Assembly (NCBI GenBank): GCA_933228895.1
Contig: OW121854.1
Span: 55,718,609-55,782,608, forward strand
From: Platycnemis pennipes
Taxonomy: Eukaryota; Arthropoda; Insecta; Odonata; Platycnemididae
Direction of reading: 5' to 3'
Length of the DNA: 64,000 nucleotides
Part shown: positions 55,651 through 64,000 of the stretch, piece after piece
How positions within the stretch are numbered: position 1 is the stretch's first letter
How the letters are laid out: each line of letters starts with the position of its first letter
Translations under genes and position numbers: made by a program
The notes under the pieces: generated by a model
What the model was told of the DNA's origin: nothing
What the model saw: only the letters and a program-made list of their open reading frames with translations
Database searches by the model: none

Positions 55651-56399
55651 GACCTTGAAGGAACAAGATGTACTCAAACTGCTGGACATCATGTCATCAA
55701 GCAGTCGATGTCGTGCATATTGGACGGTGGACGGTGGCTTATTGGACGGTGGACCGTGGTAGCAATTATAAACTCGAAGGCAACAATTGCATTGGTTCTG
55801 GCACATACTAAGAACTATGCTTTTCATTTTCGAAAACTCAAGAATATAAATGTATACATTTTAGAATGGATAAATTGCAACTTCAATCACATCTCGCAAT
55901 ATTAATCTCAACAGCCTTTCCTTTTTAATGCTCTCCTTTTGCACTGGTATTATTTTTACAAAAAATAATGATTGGACCCTGAGTGTAACCACTGACCTTA
56001 ATAGAACAGGTTATTTATAATGTGCTGCGTGGATTCGCGTCACGAACAATACCAATTATGTATTTAGTAGTCATTACTTCCTCTCTATCTGACCCCAAAA
56101 CCTAGTAAAGGTAAAGGAGTTCATTTATAGAGTATGCCGAGGTGTGAGCACAATGACAAGGCAACGATATCGCTCTTTCACATTTCAAGAACGGTACATG
56201 CGTACGTAGCTAGGGGTTATGAATTATTTACCGTCCGTCGAAAAAGTAGAATGAAATAAAAAATATAAATACAAGGCTTTCACTCGTAAATTCTGGACAA
56301 TCCCTTCACTTTCAAGCCTTGTCTAAATGAGCGGTAACGTAGAGGACAGAACAGGTAATGTTGATAAAATGCTTAACCCTACCATGAAATAAATGGTCA
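55651..56399. other. non-coding stretch, nothing recognised
   Basis: Two GGACGGTGG words near 55720-55755 form a tiny tandem. Nothing else. Confidence 0.4.
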
Positions 56400-56706
56400 T
56401 CGGTTTAGTGCGGTGATTATATAAATGGTTTCCCAACCCAAAGGCTCAAATCCGGGCAGTGCCTGAGAATTTTTCATTACTACACCGGTCCCTACTTGAA
56501 AAACTAGGGTTATAAGGAGAGTACATCGAGTGCAGTGCTCCATCCGTCGGATAGGACGTTAAACTTTGGACCCCCTTGGCAGGCCTTGTTGACGCTTATC
56601 TCCCTGAATTATTTTACCTCCACCAAATCACCTATCCCAATTGGTGTAAATGACCTCGGCCGTCAATCGCTACCCGCGTATTACTATCTAACGAAGTAAT
56701 TGGCAC
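56400..56706 (+). mobile_element. SINE-A copy, plus strand
   Basis: Head TAGTGCGGTGATTATATAAA and weak B box GGCTCAAATCCGGG, body GTGCTCCATCCGTCGGATAG and GACGTTAAACTTTGG. The adjacent CR1 copy follows immediately. Confidence 0.65.
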
Positions 56707-56713
56707 TACCATA

Positions 56714-57962
56714 CATCTACATAATACCCTGCAAGCCACCATAAAGGTGTGTGGCAGGGGGTGAACTCTCACCAAACATGCACTACATATCATGCATAAA
56801 AAAGATTAGTACTTGTAAAGGCACTGTTCAAAACTACGCTATTTAAAAAAAGATAAAAATAGCAAAACATGCATGCAAAAACATGCCGTTAGTTGGGTTA
56901 GCTATAAGTCCTTATACCAACATTCTGCTACCAATGTTATCCATTGCTACACTCGTACTGGATATATTTACCGTTATTCATATCCCTAATAGTACGGGGA
57001 AAAAAGGACATTTTGAATCTGTCAGTTCGGCAATCTATTTCTCTAATTTTGTGATTATGGTCCAGTCTACCGTACTGTTTTGGGGATTGCAAAATATTTT
57101 TAACATCATCACTGAAAATATTATCTTGGAATTTGTTTGAGAGATTAAGTCTTAATTTCAACCTGCGATCTGGCAATGATTCCCAATGTAATTCATTTAA
57201 TAGACTGGTTACGCTAATAAGATTATCGTACCGTCCCTTTACAAATCTTGCCGATCTTCGCTGCACACGTTCAAGTTCGTTATTTAGACCGATTTTGTCG
57301 GGATCCCATACACTGGCAGCATATTCCAAATGAGGTCTAACAAGGGAAAAGTAGCTGATTTCTCGTACATGATCGTCACATTTACGCAGTACTCTATTGA
57401 CGAATCCCAGTTTACGATTCGCTTGACCCATTATTTCACGTATGTGTTTACCCCAGGAAAGATCATGTGTCAGTCTTATTCCAAGATATTTAATGTATTC
57501 CATGTTTATTAATTCATTATTACTTATTTTGTAAGTTCTAGGAGGAGAGATATTCTTTTTTTTAAAATTCATTACAAGACATTTTTTAAAGTTTAATTCT
57601 AACTGCCATGTATCACACCAATTTTCAATTGCTTGTAGGTCATCATTTAAATATTCTTTATCGTTAGGGCATAGAATTTCCCTGTACACTACTGCGTCAT
57701 AGGCAAATAGACGATATATGTACAAAAGGAACAGGAGTGGACCTATCACACTACCTTGTGGGACACCCGAAGTTACTTTAACTGCCGGTGAGGTAACACC
57801 GTCCAAAACAACCCTTTGCACCCGATCATGCAGAAATCATTTATCCATGATATAATGTTACTTTCCAACCCATAAGATTTTAATTTCAAGATTAGTTTGC
57901 TATGAGACACCTTGTCAAAAGCTTTCTTGAAATCGAGAAATATAGCATCCACTGGAATATTA
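56714..57962 (-). pseudogene. CR1/L2-like LINE copy 2, damaged RT
   Basis: Minus-strand, 5'-truncated copy of the 22.9-26.4 kb element, starting in the RT domain just before motif A (VDAIFLDFKKAFDKV) and running to the terminal hairpin. Flanked by TACCATA at 56707-56713 and 57963-57969, a 7-bp TSD. An internal deletion removes about 11 codons between LLFLLYI and LFA, and the catalytic FADD motif reads FAYD, so the RT is dead. The C-terminal domain is open for 294 codons (57821-56937). It is close to the parent at the protein level, so a fairly recent insertion. Confidence 0.92.
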
Positions 57963-57969
57963 TACCATA

Positions 57970-59335
57970 TTGGCTATTGAGACCACCACATGAAATTAGT
58001 AAGAATGTGGCTGCTTAAGGCAATACAATTTCACACTCAAATCTGTATTTTGACATGACATCATTAAAGATTAATCAGTGCTATCTGTACCATGTAGTTG
58101 ATGGATGCGGACGATACCTTGTGGAAATACATGTGTTTAAAAGTGACCAATTGAGAATATAATGGATAATAATTGAGGATGCTTAGGTGACAAAGTATCA
58201 TGTTGAGGAAGGTGACAAAATAATCAATGGATTGCAAAGTATTATGTTATTACTTTCTACAACATTCCTGTATTGAAGTGGACCCGAACGTTGAATATTT
58301 ATCCAGGTTAGTTGAATATAAAAGGCTTTACGAAGAAATATTTTCTGCTCAAAATCATTCCAATATGACGAACATGCATTGCTTTTATTTTTCTTGCATT
58401 TATAATCTTCAAGAACAACCATGTAACATAGGTAGAGCAAACTTTGGAGGAATATTTTATTTAGAGAGGGCCAAGAGGGTAGAAAGGGACTGTCGAGTCA
58501 AATGAGGAAATAAAACATTTAGACCGATTCCATTCATGAAACGTCGTCGTAATATAACTCTCAATCGAAACCGAAGGACAAGGTAAGGACGAGGTGAACG
58601 TTGTATCTCTGATCTATCAGCCGATTAAGATAGACTGGTACGCAAAACACATAACGGTTGCCCAACAGAAGTCTTATCGCAAGCTTTATTCTTCCTGAAT
58701 TTGGGATAAAATTAATCCCTCGGATGGAAGGCTCCAATCTATCTCAAAAGATAATCTATTTCACTGAACTTTGCAAAGTTTTGGAATTCGTCCTCTGAGT
58801 AGCGGGAGGAAATCTTTGCAAATGATTGAATGATAGCCTTCTATTGGTTAGGGTATATTTTAATGGGGTATCCAACTGAACTTCTTTTCATTCATCTATC
58901 GGCTCCATCTCTACGCTATTTCTCCATTTAAATCGGCATATTTCCAGCCCATCCTCATACTACACATAATAACTTCTCTTTTTCTCTCTCGTCTTCACTT
59001 GCCAATCATTCTAACGTCGCGTCGATAAGGACCTTCGGCATTCCATTCTTCCCAAGTGCCTGCATTCTCCAAATTTCTGACGGCAATTATCTTTCCGTTT
59101 CATCCATGTTCAGCACTTCTTCATTCGCTCTTATTTCCGTTTCTCGTTCCTCTTCCATCCTTCTCCACTCCCACACTGCTAAATCCCTTTTCATCATACT
59201 CAATGGGGGCTTTTACTCAGAACCGAAATCGCAATTTTGTACACGAAATTGTTAGATTGAAACGAAAAGAAAATTTTAGTGAAAAAATTAATCTCCTAAC
59301 CACAACCGTTAACTCATAAATCAAAAATTAAAATA
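57970..59335. other. non-coding stretch, nothing recognised
   Basis: A 92-codon open frame at 58227-58505 with an internal CCAG/GTTAGT donor-like site is the only point of note. The pyrimidine-rich part at 58900-59200 could be minus-strand LINE debris. Confidence 0.35.
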
Positions 59336-59339
59336 AGCA

Positions 59340-59600
59340 AAAGGTGACGCCCACCGAAAAAGCTGCTGTGATAACATTGACGTCATTTTCCTCCCGTCCT
59401 TGACTGCTCTTATGAGAAGGGGAGGGAGTGGAGGGGGATTCTCGGAAGGTCTGCTCGCACAGATGCTGTCGTAACTGCTCCGATTGCAGAGTCAGCTGTG
59501 TCCCCCCCATTGCGATAAGGCAAATTAGCTTCACGGGCTCAGTTGTCATTGGACGAAGTCGATATACGTCAGAGGTTGCACCACACCCACTTTTCCGAAA
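59340..59600. promoter_or_regulatory. CpG-containing patch with a perfect CRE
   Basis: TGACGTCA at 59377-59384 is the full palindromic cAMP-response/CREB-ATF consensus. Surrounded by G-rich words (GGGGAGGGAGTGGAGGGGG near 59418). No transcription start or exon identified; the site could be chance. Confidence 0.3.
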
Positions 59601-59774
59601 GGGTTAAAAACATCAGTTTTTCACCGCCTATAACTCGAGAAATAATTGACGGATCAAAAAACGGAAAAACACGGGTCTTTTTATTTTACAAACTCTATCA
59701 TATTCGACAATTAAAAAAATATGGTAAACGACCCCATTGTATCGACCATTACGTGGCGGAAGCGATTCATTGTA

Positions 59775-59975
59775 GAAAATCGATTAATTCACAACTTTTA
59801 CGAACCACAAACAAATTGAAAGCTCACTCACATGACCCGGGTTTCGGCGCTGACCACTATCATCAGGTGACAGGACTTGATGGCGGTGCTTAGCGCCGAA
59901 ACCCGGGTTGTTGTAAAAATGTTGTTGTTTGGGGTTTGTAAAAGTTGTGAATAAATCGATTTTCAACATGGAATT
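59775..59975. mobile_element. foldback element with ~100-bp arms
   Basis: Left arm (AAAATCGATTAATTCACAAC ... ACCCGGGTTTCGGCGC) and right arm (GCGCCGAAACCCGGGT ... AAAATCGATTT-type end) pair with several mismatches. Each arm carries GCGCCGAAAC followed by the self-complementary ACCCGGGT; on the minus strand the left arm also has CCTGATGA. Hammerhead-like but each core has changes. No TSD or ORF. Confidence 0.75.
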
Positions 59976-60681
59976 CCACAAAGTTACCATTGAACTAATT
60001 TTATTTATACGATTCACTATAAATGAACAAACACTATGTTTTTCCATAACATTTTTACTTTACACACCGGTTTAGACTCCTTGGGTCATCCTGAAGGGCT
60101 ATTTTCTGGTCATCTTTCGCTAGAGTCCATGCCTCAAATCTATATTGTAATATATTTCTCCTATAAGCATAATGCGAGCCAGAACGAAAAATCACAAGTA
60201 CGAGCCTTAAAAAGATAATAGTCGCCTCACTTCATACTTGACTCATTTGGCCAGAATTAAGTAGTTGAAAAAAATGCTCCCGCCTCTATGATACACCCAA
60301 GAGGTCTGATGCGAGCGACTAGATAAGTTTTCTGCGGCTTTCGATTCAACGAGAGGCAAACAGCGATCTTATTACGTCCCAATTTATCAATTTGCCTTCT
60401 TCCCCCTCTCCACTTTCACGCCCTCCCCAATACTCGAAGGCTGCCAATATATCTCGACAACATTCCCCGTATTCGCACGTAAACGACGAGTTTCTCGCTC
60501 TATCTTTCCATTTTCACCTTATCATATCCGTCCGAGATTAGATTCCGTTGCTAGGATATTGGGCGTGAGGGCACTTACACGTTGCTCATGCACGATCACA
60601 ATCCACACGTCTCCTCACTAACCACTCCCCCCCACCAATTGCCATCTACGGAGTCCGAGCCGTCTAGATACAACCCTCAGT
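59976..60681. other. non-coding stretch, candidate upstream region
   Basis: Nothing firm. Becomes pyrimidine- and CpG-richer after 60360. Confidence 0.35.
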
Positions 60682-60800
60682 ACGACTTATTTCGTCTTAG
60701 CGGGTTGACGGGATTTCCGGACGACTTATTTCGTCTTAGCGAATCTACGGGATCCTCAGCACGACTTATTTCGCATTAGCGGGTCGTCGGGAGATACGGA
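60682..60800 (+). repeat. three tandem ~39-40-bp repeats
   Basis: Units start at 60682, 60721 and 60761 with ACGACTTATTTCGTCTTAGC (third unit CGCATTAGC). Period 39 then 40 bp, so a protein reading would shift frame at the third unit. Confidence 0.85.
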
Positions 60801-60830
60801 ACTCTCGGAGTACTTCAAATGGTGAGTTTT
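60801..60830 (+). promoter_or_regulatory. candidate 5' splice site just after an ATG
   Basis: CTTCAAATG/GTGAGTTTTTT: an ATG (60819-60821) directly followed by a consensus donor. If real, this is the end of a first exon. No downstream exon could be matched. Confidence 0.25.
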
Positions 60831-61611
60831 TTTCTCACATCTTTAGAATTAGTCCGGGGGTATAAGGTTCATGCATAGGGGATTATCGACAGAAAGTTGC
60901 GCAATACGAAAACTGGTGATATATCTTAAGTACCCATTACTCCAAGCAGAATTAGCTTACGAGGATAAATGATGTACCGCAGCGACGCAGGAACATTTTT
61001 TTCAGCGATTTTCTAAGGTGAAACACGATATAGGTGCAGATCCTATTGTCTTAGGATTTAAGTTGTAATTTTCGTTCTTGTAGGCGTTACGATTGCAGGA
61101 GAAATACACTACCACATGGAAATGAGATATGGACTCAACAGAAAGATGACTATCAAAGATTTGAAAACTTAAGAAATGTGAGTGCAGGGATGTCGCCTTC
61201 TTGGCCTGTTCCTTCTCACTACTTCGGTAGCCTCCAGATATATCCACTTTTGACATAGGTTTAGACTTATCAGTATTATTTTGCTCGGTAGAAATGCTCT
61301 TGCAACCTGTTTTCGTTTCCTACGCCTTTACTGAACTTGAGTGTGATATTTTGGCTTCATTATCAAAACTTCTAAAAATTGTCACTTTCTACCCCAAGCA
61401 ATTTTTGCTCAAATAGTTTAATCCATAGACGCTCAAGGTGCCGATATATTGACTTTCTGTACTTTTCTTGAAACTCTCATGGTGCTGATGTATCGGATTA
61501 AAAAAAATGGTTTTTCTTCAAAACTGTTTAATAAAAAATTTACACAATACATTGACTCAGAAAAAAATCAAATTAAGGTAACATATATTTAAAATATATT
61601 TTTAAAATGTG
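60831..61611. other. non-coding stretch, nothing recognised
   Basis: No gene or repeat recognised. Confidence 0.4.
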
Positions 61612-61735
61612 GAGCAAGTCATAAAGGATGTGAAAGAGAATAATTACGTAAATATGAAGAGATTAGTCTATAGAAGAACCCAGTGGAGAGCTGCGTCAAA
61701 CCAATCTGAGGATCGATGACTTATGGCGATGATAT
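61612..61735 (+). mobile_element. RTE-1 LINE 3' terminus
   Basis: GTGGAGCAAGTCATAAAGGA, AATATGAAGAGATTAGTC, AGCTGCGTCAAACCAATCTG and a GATGACTTATGGCGATGATA tail. 5'-truncated. Confidence 0.75.
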
Positions 61736-63170
61736 TTTTAAAATTCCAAATATCCAGGTGAAATTTTAGACTTGCAAAAAAATGTTTAAACAAAGAGTTA
61801 ATCTTTTCAAGATTCAGTCATAAGATTTCTGGGAGGCTAAAACATGAATTCTGTAAGAGCGAAATTGTTAAGGTATCAAATAGTCAAATGAAATTGTAGA
61901 ATATGTTATTTTCTTTAATTTAATCACTCCTTTGGCACGGTCCGTTGATTATAAGTGAAGTAATAGCCGTTAAACATTCAAGCGTGTGCCCAATATGTGA
62001 CTCATTTCTCCCACCTCTCTCTACCAAGGGGGTGGGGGAGGGAAGAGAGTTAGCGGACAACTTTGCGGGCACGATCCACCTTCCTCTCCAGGATGCATTG
62101 AGTAGAGGAAGACTGGATACCTCCAAAACTGGATTAATAGTTATATCTCAAACAAATACCGGCAGTTTTCATTTCATCAGCACAACTGCATTAACTTAGG
62201 TTTCATTATTGACGATAGTCTGTAAGGTGGAAGGAGCGAGCACCAACTTGTTGGACAGGTGTGGTGTGGGCTAGTTCTGGATTTTCTGCGGGATAGTTAA
62301 CTTCGCTTGCAGCATTAACGTGTTCCTGCTTCTCAGGGGATACAAATTGAACACACGCACGAAGTTTGGGGGCATTGCAACACCTCCACGAAAATTGACT
62401 GACTGACTCGGGCAGGGCGAAGACGGAGACTAGTCGGTGTGGACAGTGCCTAGTAGCTAGGAGACGACCAAACATGAAAAAAAAAACATCTCGAAAGTCA
62501 TTGACAAGACTTACTCGACGGTGAACGACGAACAAGAGAGTCGGAATGTCAGGGTTGGCTGGCGCCGATTACACGGCGCATATGTCGTCGCTTTACGGTC
62601 AGTGGAAACTCGATGCTTTCAAAAGCACTTTCGTGTAGAAAAGTATCGTGTGGGCAATGCTCAGTCAAAGCAACGTACTCTAGTAAATTCTATTACGTTA
62701 TAAGTGGGAAAGGCGTGGGAAAGTACAACAAAATAAGCATTTTACAATCGTGAATACGCTAGGCAACGCTAAATATGGGATTAAGCAAATGAATTTTTCA
62801 TAGAGTTAGGAGGATTTCTATCCGCGAACCATTAAAAACCGAGGAACATTGTATACGGGCCACGCTTTAAACCGGTTTCACTGTACCTGCCGTTTTCATT
62901 TCATCATCACCCCACTTACAAGGTATTCGGCCAAGAAGTATTCATGAACCAAACTTTACGGCCCAGTCGGGACTGTAGGTACCTACCTTTTGCAAAACCG
63001 TTTGAGGAAGTGAAAGGATAGGTATTTCCCTGCGACGATTATATGGGTAACGAAAAAATACTAATTCCAACGATTTCCGAGTAGTATGATATCTTAATAG
63101 GCACATAGTATCCGAATAGCTAGGCGTAATATTGGAAGAGAATGTAGCGCATTCAGCAGCTGGGATGTTA
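61736..63170. other. non-coding stretch, one weak exon candidate
   Basis: On the minus strand a 109-codon open frame (62535-62206) overlaps a GA/GTAAGT donor-like site near 62515. No recognisable domain. Otherwise nothing. Confidence 0.35.
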
Positions 63171-63174
63171 TCCA

Positions 63175-64000
63175 TGCACTCACTTTATCCGCCTTCATTT
63201 CTCGCAATGCCTTCTCTATCTCACTATCCAGTATTCATGGGCCCACGTCATCCTGATCTACGTCCTTTTCCTCTTCTATGTCCAAGTTCCTAGGCCTACT
63301 TTCGCTACCATACAGTTCTTCGACATATTCCCTCCACCGACGCTGGATCTCCTCTGGTTTCATTGCTAAAGTTCCCATTCTGTTTTTGATGCACGGGACC
63401 GTTTTCCATTTACTGGTTCCCGACAACATTCTAACCTTTGAGTATAGACTGTCTATTTCTCCTCCTCTCTGGAGTCTCTCCATCTCCTTACACTGCCAAT
63501 TTTCTATCACTCTCTTTGTTTCTCTCCTAAGTATATTATTTATCTCCTTATAACGCATTATAACTGTATAGCTCTGCGTTTACATTTTCACATTTACTTC
63601 TTTCCTCGATCATTTACATCATTTTTGCTGCTACCCGTTGTTTCTTAATCCTCATAGCCTCTACTGTTCCAATTGTTTCTCAAATGCACTTCTTATTCCC
63701 GTGTTTATTATTACCCACTCTTTCCCAACTCTTTCTACTTCTTTCTTTTTCTTCATACATCAGACCACCAGCTCCTGATATACCCTCCGCTTCGTTCCAA
63801 TCAGTGCTCCTACGCCCCACTTTTTTATTCTCCTTCAACTTTCAACCTTTTTAATCTTATCCAACATTTCATCACCATCAAGTTATGGTCGAAATCTGCA
63901 TCTGTACCTGGGAAATTATGTCATTTTTTTAAATCTTTACCTAACCAAGATGTAATCTAGTTGGTATCTCCTTGTCCCGCCAAACCCCCCGGAATATTCC
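63175..64000 (-). pseudogene. RTE-like LINE: endonuclease end, linker, RT start; runs off window
   Basis: Minus strand, from the window edge downward: YQLDYILVR and, after a frame change, FPGTDADFDHNLM, the C-terminal endonuclease motifs (QLDYI and SDHN-type); then KRRVYQELV, and an open stretch of 107 codons (63558-63235) with RRETKRVIENWQCKEMERLQ, RGGEIDSLYSKVRMLSG, IQRRWREYVEELYGSE; then ILDSEIEKALREMKADKVSA, the start of the RT domain. The RT breaks off near 63170, so the copy is 3'-truncated or rearranged. The best preserved 5' part of an RTE-type element in the window; the rest of the endonuclease lies beyond the end. Confidence 0.85.

Noticed and set aside
58227..58505. 92-codon ORF as an exon
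   Set aside because: Donor-like CCAG/GTTAGT lies inside it, but no acceptor or known protein similarity could be supported.
62206..62535. 109-codon minus-strand ORF as first exon
   Set aside because: Donor-like GTAAGT near its start does not give a sensible exon and the protein is unrecognisable.
1..64000. CRISPR arrays, bacterial operons, rRNA genes
   Set aside because: None seen; repeat content and splice-like signals fit a eukaryotic nuclear genome.

Overview
This window looks like repeat-dominated, non-coding DNA from an arthropod nuclear genome, most likely an insect; I cannot name the species. The grounds are the transposon families present (a CR1/L2-like LINE with an esterase-type ORF1, RTE-like LINEs, Penelope-like elements, a mariner, a Helitron, several short terminal-inverted-repeat elements) together with dozens of tRNA-derived SINEs, eukaryotic splice signals, and the lack of bacterial operons, rRNA or CRISPR. 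No complete host gene is visible.

Layout. 0-10 kb: a SINE with a clear target-site duplication (TSD), RTE-like LINE tails, a foldback element nested inside an RTE copy, and a 250-bp TA-flanked MITE. 10-17 kb: foldback and pogo-like remnants, a Penelope-like end, ATCGAT-rich sequence, a decayed Helitron helicase with its 3' end, a CpG-rich island, and RTE and Penelope (GIY-YIG) remnants. 17-22.9 kb: SINEs, a perfect palindrome and another Penelope-like end. 22.9-26.4 kb: the best preserved element, a CR1/L2-like LINE whose ORF2 has all endonuclease and reverse transcriptase motifs but one in-frame TAG. 27-33 kb: LINE tails, a mariner pseudogene, SINEs and a 490-bp direct duplication. 33.1-33.8 kb: a second CpG-rich island. 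33.8-38.7 kb: a stack of nested DNA transposons (here called D, A, I, B1, B2, C) ending in a CR1 fragment. 38.7-52 kb: SINEs, including an inverted dimer inside one TSD, foldback elements and RTE tails. 52-56 kb: relatively repeat-poor sequence holding one convincing candidate host exon (54607-54717). 56.7-58 kb: a second large CR1 copy with a damaged catalytic site. 59-64 kb: a foldback element, CRE-bearing and possible first-exon sequences, and an RTE endonuclease/RT linker running off the window edge.

The most unusual theme is a shared short module, CTGANGA, then a stem-loop, then GAAAC followed by a self-complementary stretch (for example ACCGGT, ACGT, ACACGTGT or ACCCGGGT). It lies in the foldback elements and Penelope-like ends at about 2.6, 11.7, 16.2, 21.8, 43.7, 44.6, 46.9 and 59.9 kb. 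It resembles the core of a hammerhead ribozyme that would fold as a dimer, but nearly always has one extra base before stem II, so activity is unproven.

The CR1 and RTE elements are potential sources of reverse transcriptase for the SINEs, but no shared 3' sequence was proven. Names such as SINE-A, RTE-1 or element D are labels for this window only.
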